From assembly GCF_023156505.1 (NCBI RefSeq), contig NZ_JALNMJ010000002.1, positions 1 through 64,000 on the forward strand: a stretch of 64,000 bases of DNA, given 5' to 3'. The notes under the pieces are model-generated. The model was given only the letters and a program-made list of their open reading frames with translations, was not told the origin of the DNA and made no database searches. Positions 1 through 7,428 of this stretch are shown here, in pieces. Within the stretch, counting starts at the first letter, position 1, and the number at the start of each line of letters is the position of its first letter. Source of the stretch: Roseibium sediminicola (GTDB taxonomy: Bacteria > Pseudomonadota > Alphaproteobacteria > Rhizobiales > Stappiaceae). Position numbers and translations under genes: made by a program.

Positions 1-120
1 ATCTCAAGGCCACACTCGAAGCCATTGCCGGCGGTCATCCGAAAAGCCGGATCGACGAACTCCTGCCGTGGAACTTCAAGCCGTCAAGCTGAAACCCGGT
101 GGGCCGCAGACAGCGCTTAC
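1..120 (+). mobile_element. Right end of an IS66-family element
   Basis: The window opens inside an insertion sequence. The last 29 codons of an IS66-type transposase are followed, 28 bases after the stop, by a terminus that reads GTAAGCGCTGTCTG inward from position 120 on the minus strand. IS66-family ends characteristically start with GTAAG. The rest of the element, its left end and its target duplication lie outside the window or were not checkable. An IS3-family element begins 53 bp further on, so two unrelated elements lie side by side. Confidence 0.75.
3..92 (+). CDS. IS66 family transposase, C-terminal fragment (cut by window edge)
   Basis: Only the last 29 residues are in the window, in the frame starting at base 3 and ending at the TGA at 90-92. 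They contain the stretch HPKSRIDELLPWNF, which is typical of the extreme C-terminus of IS66 TnpC transposases, where the segment around LLPWN is well conserved. The fragment is incomplete because of the window edge, so whether the full gene is intact cannot be judged. Its position just inside the element's terminal repeat fits a real IS66 right end. Confidence 0.8.
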   Translation, partial: LKATLEAIAGGHPKSRIDELLPWNFKPSS

Positions 121-173
121 AGCAAAAGCGCCTTCAGCTAGGAACTTTTCGCTTGAGACCCAATGGTTGCGAT

Positions 174-203
174 TGAATAGCCCCGCGTTTTCTAGACGCC
201 TTC
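174..203 (+). repeat. IS3 terminal inverted repeat, left
   Basis: TGAATAGCCCC at 174-184 and TAGACGCCTTC at 193-203 are exactly repeated in inverted orientation at 1366-1395. The eight bases between them differ. The orfB stop codon (192-194) lies inside this repeat. Confidence 0.9.
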
Positions 204-1067
204 GTCGTTCATTTTCTGCTGCCGTTCGAAGTCGACGGGTGACAGCATCCCGTTTCTGAAGTGTTTGCGTTTTGGGTTGTAGAACATCTCGATGTAGTCG
301 AACACATCCTGCCTGGCCTCGACGCGGGTTTTGTAGGTTCGTCGCCGTACCCTTTCCCGTTTGAGCAGGTTGAAGAAGCTCTCGGCAACAGCGTTGTCTT
401 GGCAGTTCCCGCGCCTGCTCATCGAATGCACGAGGTTGTGAGCCTTGAGGAACGATGCCCAGTCCATGCTTGTGAACTGGGAGCCCTGGTCCGAGTGGAT
501 CAGAACCTTGTGTTTCGGCGTTCGACGCCACACTGCCATAAGCAATGCTTGCAACACGACATCGGTGGTCTGTCGGCTCTGCATTGACCATCCTACGACA
601 CGGCGGGAGTAGAGATCGATCACGACGGCCAGATAGGCGAAACCTTCCTGCGTCCTGATGTAGGTGATGTCCGTTACCCAGATCCGATTGGGGGTAACCA
701 CATCGAACTGTCGGTCCAACGTGTTGTCGACGACCAATGACGGCTTGCCGCCATAACGACCCGGTCGACGCTTGTAGCCGATCTCGGCCTTGATCCCGGC
801 CAGCCTGGCCAGACGTGCAACACGGTTCAGGCAACACGTCTCGCCTTGATCGAGCAGATCGTCATGAAGCTTGCGATAGTCGTAGACCTTGCCGCTCTCT
901 TTCCAGGCCTTGCTGAGAAGCTCTGTCTGGCGGATGTCTTCCCGAGCCCGTTTGCTCAGCGGAGCCATCAGCCAGGCATAAAAGCCGCTTGGATGGATGC
1001 GCAGGCAGCGGCACATCGCCCGCACCGAAAACACGGAGCGATGCTCGGCGATGAAGGCGTACCTCAC
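192..1067 (-). CDS. IS3 family transposase OrfB (integrase catalytic domain)
   Basis: This is the catalytic part of the transposase: an HTH_21-like N-terminal segment (SGFYAWL) followed by an rve-type DDE integrase core. The expected acidic residues are visible in WVTDITYI, in HSDQGSQF and in the glutamate of NAVAESFF. The frame can start at the GTG at 1067, which overlaps the orfA stop. Like other IS3 elements it is more likely made as an OrfAB fusion by -1 frameshifting: the minus strand carries an A6G slippery run (1098-1103) read as A AAA AAG in the orfA frame, and slippage there enters this frame. The frame is intact, so the element may be active. Confidence 0.9.
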   Translation of the reverse strand: MRYAFIAEHRSVFSVRAMCRCLRIHPSGFYAWLMAPLSKRAREDIRQTELLSKAWKESGKVYDYRKLHDDLLDQGETCCLNRVARLARLAGIKAEIGYKRRPGRYGGKPSLVVDNTLDRQFDVVTPNRIWVTDITYIRTQEGFAYLAVVIDLYSRRVVGWSMQSRQTTDVVLQALLMAVWRRTPKHKVLIHSDQGSQFTSMDWASFLKAHNLVHSMSRRGNCQDNAVAESFFNLLKRERVRRRTYKTRVEARQDVFDYIEMFYNPKRKHFRNGMLSPVDFERQQKMNDEGV

Positions 1068-1336
1068 TTTGCATCCTTGGCGAAGTACGCGGTTGCCTTT
1101 TTTAGGATGTCGCGCTCCTGGGTGACGCGAGCCAGTTCCTGCTTCAGCCAACGGATCTCCGCAGCTTGATCGCCATCACCCGGATCGGGCGACTTGGAGA
1201 ACTTCTTCTTCCAAGCATAAAGGGAATACGCGCTCACACCCAGACGCCTTGAAACCTCCGCAACCGGATAGCCGCGTTCGGTGATTTGGGCCACAGCATC
1301 CCGTTTGAACTCATCACTGAATTTGCTCGTGCCCAT
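1064..1336 (-). CDS. IS3 family transposase OrfA (HTH, leucine-zipper type)
   Basis: A 90-residue DNA-binding subunit. Residues from about 8 to 45 form the HTH_Tnp_1 helix-turn-helix (FSDEFKRDAV, VSRRLGVSAYSLYAWKKKF). They are followed by a heptad-like coiled coil (IRWLKQELARVTQERDIL) used for multimerisation. The frame ends in TGA four bases into the orfB frame. The A6G frameshift site falls in the ILKK codons close to the C-terminus, as in other IS3 members. The ATG at 1336 begins the conserved MGTSKFSDEF start. Confidence 0.9.
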   Translation of the reverse strand: MGTSKFSDEFKRDAVAQITERGYPVAEVSRRLGVSAYSLYAWKKKFSKSPDPGDGDQAAEIRWLKQELARVTQERDILKKATAYFAKDAK

Positions 1337-1365
1337 TATGGCCTCCTTGCCTCAAAATTAGGGAA

Positions 1366-1395
1366 GAAGGCGTCTACAAATCTAGGGGCTATTCA
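1366..1395 (-). repeat. IS3 terminal inverted repeat, right
   Basis: Read on the minus strand from 1395 this is TGAATAGCCCC, eight variable bases, TAGACGCCTTC, which matches the left end. It lies 30 bp upstream of the orfA start and so should also hold or adjoin the transposase promoter. Confidence 0.9.
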
Positions 1396-1566
1396 AATTG
1401 TTTCAGCATCTGTTCAGCAAACATTTGGCGTGTTATCTTGAGTGGCATAGATAAAAATTACTCTTTAGGTTGTATCTCGTTCAGCAAATTGTAAGAATGA
1501 AAGGCCCTCTATTTCACTCTCCGAGGGTGTTGGGAAAAATGTCTCTCTGAACCAGAAGGGAACAAA

Positions 1567-1863
1567 ATGGACGGAAACACTATCATGATCGTTACTGCGA
1601 TTATTGGGGGAGTTATCGCTGTCTTTGTTTTGGCGAAGTTCACCAATGCATTCAAAATCAGAATGAAATTTGGAGACACAGAGGTTGGGGCCGAGGCAAA
1701 CAATGAACGACCTACCGTCCAGAAAGAGCACGGCACAGTTAGTATTGGCGGGGATTCTGACGGGACCAATATTCTCACGCACACAGGCGATGGAACGGCC
1801 ACCAAAGCGGGTGTAGTCGAAATCGGGGGTTCTGCTCGAACAACCAATGTGGAAGTAAAATAA
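1567..1863 (+). CDS. Small membrane-anchored protein of unknown function
   Basis: A 98-residue protein with one clear transmembrane segment (about residues 6-25, IMIVTAIIGGVIAVFVLAKF) and a hydrophilic tail rich in Gly, Thr and Asp. The tail repeats a short pattern (VSIGGDSDGTNI, VVEIGGSARTTNV). The ATG is preceded by AGAAGGGA at a good distance. It lies 11 bp upstream of the next gene, so the two are probably cotranscribed. Base composition is clearly more AT-rich than the core genes, and the pair sits between an IS3 element and the dusA junction, which points to transfer. I do not recognise a family. Confidence 0.65.
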   Translation: MDGNTIMIVTAIIGGVIAVFVLAKFTNAFKIRMKFGDTEVGAEANNERPTVQKEHGTVSIGGDSDGTNILTHTGDGTATKAGVVEIGGSARTTNVEVK

Positions 1864-1874
1864 GGTAGAAAAAA

Positions 1875-3281
1875 TTGATCCTAAATCAATTGTTTTTCTG
1901 GCGACGTGACAAGCAACTAGAGGAGTTAAGTGCGGAGGCTGAGGCTGGAAACAAAACTGCCCATCTCAAGCTGATGGCGCACGTCAAGTCCGGTAAATAC
2001 ACCGTCCGCACTGTCGAAAGTTCTATTCTGGTAGACGGGAGCGTGTCAGGCAGTCTTTTAATCGCGGGCAATCACAATACCGTTGTCCAATTGAATTCAG
2101 ACACCTACCAAATGTTTGACGACCTAATGGCAGTTGCCGTTTTTGAGGGGGCTCAAAAAGAGTTCGTTGAGCGGACATCGCAGACCATTCTTCAACATGG
2201 TGGAGGCGATTTCTTCGGTGATAACCGTTTGTCGCGGTTAGACGATGTCCTGAGAATAGCTGCGAAGCGAGCTAAAGAAGAAAATAGTGAAGCGCGTAGG
2301 TTAATCTATAGTGCTGCTAAGAATAGAAAAATTGAACCAATCGTTGAATTCGTGGAAACACTACTAGTGGAAGGATCTTTGACACAGAAAGAAGTTGAAG
2401 ACTATTCATCTTTCTGCTGGATGATCGGTTTGGGTGAACAGTTCCGAAAATCTATCGAATTAGGGCTTGAGAGATTTCCGCATAGCGCTAACCTTAAGTT
2501 AAATCAAATATCAATCTATGACCGTCAAGGAGATGAGCAAAAAGCAAAAGAAAAACTACTGGATATTTATAAACGAAACGAAAAAATAAATAGTGACGAA
2601 GATGCAAAGGTGCAAATTTTAGTCCGAAGGTTCCTTGCGCATTTTTCGAAAACAAAAGAAGAGCGTGATAAATACTTCGATGAAGCTATTGAGATTTCCG
2701 ATATATTTGCATCTGAGAATAATAACTTTGTCGATATTAAGATTGAAGCGTTGCGTGAGGCGGGTCGTGACTTAGGCCATCTAGAGGCAATCGAGTCTTT
2801 TTCCGAACGCGATACACTATATGGCAAGGGTATAATCGCCTCCAAGGAGGGCGATTATGCAGTTGCTAGACAACTCTTTCTCAAGTGTTTGAAGTTGGAT
2901 AAGAAACTTAATGCATTTGATAACATAAACGACGATCTAAAACAACTTGCAGAGGTTAGCAAAGAAATTGGAGACTTTACAAATACGAAGAGATTTTTGG
3001 ATGAATACCTAGAGCTGCAAAAAGCTATGGAGTGCATGCCTGGACAGAGGTCGGCATTTATGCGCATGGCAGAACTGAGCTTAGCAGTCTCATCCTCCAG
3101 AAGTAGCGAGACGCATCATTTTGATGGGACCGACTACGATCATTGCATGAGTCAAGCCATTCGGATTTCAGAAGAAATTGGAGATTACAAAGCCGCGGCG
3201 CTCTTGAGCGAAACTCGAGACGAAAAGTTGAAGCAACTTAAAATGTTAAGCATGTTTGCGGGTTTGTTGCCTAAGGACTGA
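1875..3281 (+). CDS. TPR-like helical-repeat protein of unknown function
   Basis: A 468-residue soluble, charged protein. After about 60 residues it has a Gly/Asn-rich turn motif (VDGSVSGSLLIAGNHNTVV) resembling the tail of the small membrane protein encoded just upstream. Residues from about 170 onward look like degenerate tetratricopeptide helices (for example LGLERFPHSANLKLNQISIY, and repeated EIGDF/EIGDY turns). The listed start is TTG at 1875; an in-frame ATG near 1972 is an alternative. There is no signal peptide, no catalytic motif that I can see and no transmembrane helix. The gene is AT-rich, so probably acquired. A scaffold or sensor role with the upstream membrane protein is only an inference. 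Confidence 0.6.
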   Translation: MILNQLFFWRRDKQLEELSAEAEAGNKTAHLKLMAHVKSGKYTVRTVESSILVDGSVSGSLLIAGNHNTVVQLNSDTYQMFDDLMAVAVFEGAQKEFVERTSQTILQHGGGDFFGDNRLSRLDDVLRIAAKRAKEENSEARRLIYSAAKNRKIEPIVEFVETLLVEGSLTQKEVEDYSSFCWMIGLGEQFRKSIELGLERFPHSANLKLNQISIYDRQGDEQKAKEKLLDIYKRNEKINSDEDAKVQILVRRFLAHFSKTKEERDKYFDEAIEISDIFASENNNFVDIKIEALREAGRDLGHLEAIESFSERDTLYGKGIIASKEGDYAVARQLFLKCLKLDKKLNAFDNINDDLKQLAEVSKEIGDFTNTKRFLDEYLELQKAMECMPGQRSAFMRMAELSLAVSSSRSSETHHFDGTDYDHCMSQAIRISEEIGDYKAAALLSETRDEKLKQLKMLSMFAGLLPKD

Positions 3282-3918
3282 TAGCTCAGTTTTGGGATGT
3301 GATTATAGCGCTAAATCGGATTGTTTAGCCAGTAATGGGAGTTCAGGCTTTGCAACTTCGCTACATTCTGGTCGAGTCGTTCTACGCTCGACGCGCGATT
3401 GGTAAAGCGTAAAATGGGCTGCAGACGACCTTTACGAATCCTAGGCCGAACGGCCACAAAGGGCCGAAAGTGCCCTGACCTAGACTCAGCTGGGATGCCT
3501 GCTGTGCTGATAAAAAAGACAAAATCTTACCTGAACACTCCCGACCCCAACGCCATTCTTAGTGCCATTTGCAGCGAAAGACTCTTCGGAATAGACTTTC
3601 GGACTACATTGATCCGGTGCTAAGCAATAAAGACCATGCCAGTGTTGGCGACACGCCATTGGCTTTTTGCCCCTAGTTGTCCGCACTTGTCTGTTAGTTT
3701 GCTACTTCGTGGAGACCGTCGCTCGAAAGCGTGCTTTGCATTTTACCGAATGGGAAGCAGCAGGGCTTCTGAAGGCATTTTGGTCGCAAAAAATCACGGC
3801 TGTGCGAGGCGGACGAAATCCGCTACACCATGCGCAAATTTGCTACACCATTTTGGTGTAGCGCGCAGGTGAAAGGCGCGACGCCGTCAAAGCCAAAGTA
3901 ATCGCTAAGTAGGTTGAA
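3282..3918. other. Gene-free junction between accessory DNA and dusA
   Basis: Some 640 bp without a convincing gene. Short open frames exist but lack ribosome-binding sites and recognisable sequence. The only ordered feature is a repeat/hairpin at 3822-3862. The composition is intermediate between the AT-rich cassette and the core. It may be degraded remains of a mobile element, because it abuts the 5' end of dusA, a known integration hotspot. Confidence 0.5.
3822..3862 (+). repeat. Direct repeat plus hairpin beside dusA
   Basis: GCTACACCAT occurs at 3822-3831 and again at 3842-3851. The second copy forms a perfect 9-bp hairpin with TGGTGTAGC at 3854-3862 (three-base loop). It lies 57 bp before the dusA start. 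It could be a recombinase or repressor site of a former integrated element; there is no direct evidence. Confidence 0.6.
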
Positions 3919-4956
3919 TTGAAAAAGTTGAGTTATTTCCTAGGTGCGAAAGCAGCTAAAGGTGTATTCGCGCCTCGCTTTGCAACCGCCCCCATGATGG
4001 AGTGGACCGACCGCCATTGCCGGGCCTTTCACCGGCAATTGACGGCGCATGGGCTGCTTTACACCGAGATGGTGACCACCGGAGCGGTGATCCATGGCGA
4101 CCGGGAACATCTGATCGGCTTTTCGGAGTGCGAACATCCGATTGCCTGCCAGCTGGGTGGCTCCGATCCGGCGGAAATGGCGGAGGCAGCGCGGATTGTC
4201 GAGGGCTTCGGCTATGACGAGGTCAATATCAATGTCGGCTGTCCGTCCGACCGGGTGCAGTCGGGCCGTTTCGGTGCCTGCCTGATGGAAGAGCCGGCCC
4301 TGGTGGCGGCCTGCGTCGAGGCCATGAAATCGGCTGTCGAGATCCCGGTTACCGTCAAATGCCGCATTGGCGTTGACGATCAGGATCCGGAGCTTGCGCT
4401 CGATGCCATGGCCGACGCGGTCTTTGCCGCCGGCAGCGACGCGCTCTGGGTGCATGCCCGCAAGGCCTGGCTCAAGGGGCTGAGCCCCAAGGAAAACCGG
4501 GACATACCACCGCTGGACTATGACCGGGTGCTGCGGCTGAAGCAGCGGCTGCCGGAAAAATTCATCGGCCTCAATGGCGGTCTGCAGGATCTCGATCAGG
4601 CCGAACCCTTTCTCGACACCTTGGACGGACTGATGTTCGGCCGCGCGGCCTACCACACGCCGGAGATCCTCGGATCCGTCGACCGCCGCCTCTATGGCGG
4701 CACGGAGACCGATGTGTCGCCCTGGGCCGCGGTCAAGGGGCACATGACCTATCTGGAAGAGCAGCTTGAAAAGGGCGTGAAGTTGGCGCACATGACCCGG
4801 CACATGCTTGGTCTCTTTCACAGCCGTCCGGGCGCGCGCGCCTGGCGCCGGATCCTCACCGTCGAAGCCATCAAGCCGGGCGCGGGTCTGGAAGTCGTCG
4901 AGCAGGCTCTGGCTGCTGTCAGCCCGGCGGGCGCTGATCTGGCTGCGGCGGAGTAA
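3919..4956 (+). CDS. dusA: tRNA-dihydrouridine synthase DusA
   Basis: An FMN-dependent enzyme that reduces uridine 20/20a in the D-loop of tRNAs. The protein is a TIM-barrel Dus with the DusA signature APMMEWTDRHCR (residues 24-35) and the catalytic cysteine at residue 108 in INVGCPSDRVQ, followed by the typical GRFGACLM. The C-terminal helical domain is present (HMTRHMLGLF). The called start is a TTG at 3919 with no strong ribosome-binding site. The first 15 or so residues (KKLSYFLGAKAAK) are AT-rich and unlike the rest. The 5' end of dusA is a known target of certain tyrosine integrases, so the original start may have been replaced by element-derived sequence. Confidence 0.93.
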   Translation: MKKLSYFLGAKAAKGVFAPRFATAPMMEWTDRHCRAFHRQLTAHGLLYTEMVTTGAVIHGDREHLIGFSECEHPIACQLGGSDPAEMAEAARIVEGFGYDEVNINVGCPSDRVQSGRFGACLMEEPALVAACVEAMKSAVEIPVTVKCRIGVDDQDPELALDAMADAVFAAGSDALWVHARKAWLKGLSPKENRDIPPLDYDRVLRLKQRLPEKFIGLNGGLQDLDQAEPFLDTLDGLMFGRAAYHTPEILGSVDRRLYGGTETDVSPWAAVKGHMTYLEEQLEKGVKLAHMTRHMLGLFHSRPGARAWRRILTVEAIKPGAGLEVVEQALAAVSPAGADLAAAE

Positions 4957-5004
4957 TCCGGACCAGCGGCTGGGCGATGGTCAAGGCGTCCGTTGCGAGG
5001 CTCA

Positions 5005-5159
5005 GTGTCACCCCGGACAAGCGCAGCGAAGATCCGGGGCCTACTCGCCCAGCAGCTTGCATTCAGCCAGAGTTCGCGCATTGCACCGGTTCCGCAATTT
5101 CGGTCACTCTGGAAATGAGTGGGCCCCGGGTCTCTCGCTTTGCTCGCCCGGGGTGACAC
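5005..5159. repeat. Dispersed inverted-repeat element, copy 1
   Basis: A long imperfect palindrome. The left arm at about 5005-5045 (GTGTCACCCCGGACAAGCGC, then AGCGAAGATCCGGGGCC) pairs with the right arm at about 5118-5159. The same arm sequence recurs at 63839-63970. Such GTCATCCCGGA..AAGATCCGGG palindromes are familiar intergenic repeats in alphaproteobacteria. Here it lies in the 285-bp gap between the convergent ends of dusA and the aspartic protease gene, so it could also act as a two-way terminator. Confidence 0.85.
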
Positions 5160-5241
5160 GGAGTGTGTGGTGAGGGCTCGAACAATTAACTGCCGGTTTT
5201 GGAAGTGTAGGCTCCAGCGCAGGAACCAAATCCACAAATCA

Positions 5242-5955
5242 TCACGGCGTGATGATCAGCTTGTCGCCTTCGATACGCCAGCTGCGCAGCTGGTCGAGAG
5301 CGCTCATGCCTAAAAGGCTAGAGTCGAGCGATCCATCCCGTGCCACAAAACCGCGGATATTGCGCAGCGCGTGATCGCCGATGGTGATTTGGTCGATGCG
5401 GACCGGGGCCACCAGCGCGCGGCCGTTGGCGGTCGATACCGGAACGGTGAAGGAGAGGTCTTGCTCGCGCAGACCCGCGCGCAGCGCGTCGTCAAAGGTC
5501 AGCACGACAGCGCTGGCGCCGGTATCGAGCAGGAATTGCGTGCGCGTGCCATTGGTGCGCCCGTCGACGACAAAATGACCGCCGGCATCGCGCACGATCA
5601 GGATCGTGCCGTCCGGTTGGCTGACCGCAAGGCCGGGCGCCAGAGCGCCGAGCACGCGGTAGCCGGCCTGGACGATGTCGGTGCGATAGGTGTAGCCGGC
5701 GACCAGAAGGACGCACAGGCCGCCCCAGAAGAGCGTTCCCTGAAGCACTTCGCGCACTTTGGGCTGACCGAAGATGAAACTGGCCAGAAACACGAATGCG
5801 AGCGCGGACAGGGCCACGAGGCGCGGGCCGGTGTCGTCGAAATTGGCATTTGTCGGGTCGGTGGGATCGCCGAACAGCGCATAGAAGACAACGCCGCCAA
5901 GCACAATCACCAGAACTGCGACCATCAGTCCGCGCAGCTGCTTCGGGCCGTTCAT
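5242..5955 (-). CDS. Membrane-anchored retropepsin-like aspartic protease (TIGR02281-like)
   Basis: A 237-residue protein with three predicted membrane segments (about residues 10-28, 45-62 and 75-90), then a C-terminal single-domain aspartic protease of the clan AA type. The catalytic motif DTGAS is at 144-148 (FLLDTGASAVVLT), and the C-terminus carries the expected LLGMSALDQL flap/hydrophobic segment. The family acts as a homodimer; substrates are unknown. The ATG overlaps the stop of the upstream DUF1289 gene by four bases (ATGA), so the two are translationally coupled. Confidence 0.88.
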   Translation of the reverse strand: MNGPKQLRGLMVAVLVIVLGGVVFYALFGDPTDPTNANFDDTGPRLVALSALAFVFLASFIFGQPKVREVLQGTLFWGGLCVLLVAGYTYRTDIVQAGYRVLGALAPGLAVSQPDGTILIVRDAGGHFVVDGRTNGTRTQFLLDTGASAVVLTFDDALRAGLREQDLSFTVPVSTANGRALVAPVRIDQITIGDHALRNIRGFVARDGSLDSSLLGMSALDQLRSWRIEGDKLIITP

Positions 5956-6134
5956 GCGCGGCTCCCGGAGGTGCCGCCGGCCGGGCGCCTGTTGCCGAGA
6001 TCGGCGAGAATGTCGGCTCTCTGGCCATCGCTGTAGCTGGCCCAGGAGGAGATTTCATCCAGGGTGCGCAGGCAGCCGAGGCAGAGGCCGGTCTGCCGGT
6101 CGATCTGACAGGTTTTGATGCAAGGTGACTTCAT
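5952..6134 (-). CDS. DUF1289 domain-containing small cysteine protein
   Basis: A 60-residue protein with the DUF1289 signature: CIKTCQID close to the N-terminus, then GLCLGCLRTLDEI, giving two CxxxC/CxxC pairs that probably bind a metal. The W-S-Y region (ISSWASYSDGQR) after the cysteines is also typical. Function is unknown in general. The gene is the first of a two-gene unit with the downstream aspartic protease (4-nt overlap). Confidence 0.9.
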   Translation of the reverse strand: MKSPCIKTCQIDRQTGLCLGCLRTLDEISSWASYSDGQRADILADLGNRRPAGGTSGSRA

Positions 6135-6197
6135 GAAGCGGATATGGCGGTGGATTGTGGTTTTGCCAAGACGAAATTACGTGAAAATCCGAGGTCC

Positions 6198-7400
6198 TCA
6201 GCCGCCTCCGGCATAGGTGAACGGTGCTGTGATCACCTTGATGGGCAGGGACACGACCGCACCGGTGGTGTTGCCGACAAAACTGCCGAGATCATTGCCG
6301 AGATTGGCGCCGCGGTTTTGATCCGCAGAGGACGCGACGGCGGATTGGCTTAAGGCCCTGCGCATCTCCGGTCTGAGCTGGGCAAGCTGGGCGAATTTCG
6401 AGTGGTTGGTGCTGTCGAGCGAGTCCAGTTCGGTGACATCGATGACGATGGCGCCGAGCTCGGCCAGTTCCTGGTCGTCCGAATAAGCGCCCACCCGTTC
6501 CTTGCCGCCGGCAATGGTGCGGGAAATGCGCAGGGCCTTGTCGTCCCGGGAGACGATCACAGTAAAGGGGCGCGACGGTTTGCCGAGTTTCTTCAGTTGC
6601 GCCTTGAAAAGGTCGATGTCGATGTCGGGAGCCGCCAAAACGACCTCGTCGATGCGCGTGCTGAGCAGCCGGCGGTTTTCCGGGCGCGCCTGCACGGCGG
6701 TTTCCATCAGCAGCCAGTTGCCCATGGAATGAGCGAGCACCGTGATGTGTTCCACGCGTGTTCCGGCCAGCCCAGCGAGCGTTTCCTCCAGCGCGCTGCG
6801 GGCGACCGCCGCGCTGTTGAGATCGTAGACATAGTCCTGCAGTTTGCCGCGCGAAGCCCAGGTGAACATCACCGGTACGCCCTTGAACTGGCTGTCGTGA
6901 ACGATCTGGGTGAACCGGTAGAGGGCTTCTGGAAAACGGGTGTTGTAGCCGTGAATGAAGACCAGGATGTTGCGCTCGCCTTTCGGCAGCGCCGCCAGGC
7001 GCGCGTTGATCTTTGCCTTGAATGCGGCCTTGTCGGCGATATAGCCGGCACCGCGCGCGACAAACGCCTTCTCAGGATCGCCCGGCAGGCTGTCGGGCCA
7101 TTCGATGGCGCCCGGAACGTGGCTCGGCGGCACCGAAATTGAGGCTTCGGCGAAACTGAGCGCAGGTGAACGTTCACCGTTGAAATAGGTGTCCGGGCGT
7201 TCATCGCGTTTGCGGGTGGTGGCGATCAGGATGTCGCTGACCTGTGCGTCGGGCGACGGTTCGGTGTTGAGGACGAGCACGCCGGCATCCGGCCGGCCGC
7301 CACAGGCGGACAGCAGCATCAGCGTCAGCACCAAAACACCCGCCAAAAAGGCCTGCTGCGCGTAAACGCAAGGCCGGTCATGTCCCGCAGAAGTGATCAT
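6198..7400 (-). CDS. Alpha/beta hydrolase lipoprotein (DUF900 type)
   Basis: A 400-residue protein with a lipoprotein signal (hydrophobic residues about 17-31, lipobox LSAC). Mature residues hold a DUF900-type alpha/beta hydrolase: FIHGYNTRFPEALYR is the oxyanion/cap region and LAHSMGNWLL is the nucleophile elbow with its catalytic serine. It is likely an outer- or inner-membrane esterase; the substrate is unknown. It lies 28 bp downstream of cobS on the same strand, so it may be transcribed with it, though no functional link is evident. Confidence 0.85.
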   Translation of the reverse strand: MITSAGHDRPCVYAQQAFLAGVLVLTLMLLSACGGRPDAGVLVLNTEPSPDAQVSDILIATTRKRDERPDTYFNGERSPALSFAEASISVPPSHVPGAIEWPDSLPGDPEKAFVARGAGYIADKAAFKAKINARLAALPKGERNILVFIHGYNTRFPEALYRFTQIVHDSQFKGVPVMFTWASRGKLQDYVYDLNSAAVARSALEETLAGLAGTRVEHITVLAHSMGNWLLMETAVQARPENRRLLSTRIDEVVLAAPDIDIDLFKAQLKKLGKPSRPFTVIVSRDDKALRISRTIAGGKERVGAYSDDQELAELGAIVIDVTELDSLDSTNHSKFAQLAQLRPEMRRALSQSAVASSADQNRGANLGNDLGSFVGNTTGAVVSLPIKVITAPFTYAGGG

Positions 7401-7428
7401 TTAATCGATCTGTCCCATACACCGTTTC

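Larger units (their letters stand above)
174..1395 (-). mobile_element. Complete IS3-family insertion sequence, 1,222 bp
   Basis: The element has two overlapping reading frames on the minus strand (orfA 1064-1336, orfB 192-1067) bounded by 30-bp inverted repeats at 174-203 and 1366-1395. Each end reads TGAATAGCCCC, then 8 variable bases, then TAGACGCCTTC. The TG..CA tips and the two-frame design are typical of IS3; the N-terminal orfA sequence resembles the IS51 group. The flanking triplets differ (GAT on the left, AAT on the right), so no target-site duplication is visible. That suggests an old insertion or a rearranged flank. Confidence 0.9.

Noticed and set aside
171-1398. Target-site duplication of the IS3 element
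   Set aside because: The flanking triplets are GAT and AAT; they do not match, so no duplication can be claimed.
3282-3330. TAGCTCAG resembling a tRNA D-arm just after the TPR-like gene
   Set aside because: No matching acceptor, anticodon or T-arm (GTTCGA) sequences at the right distances.
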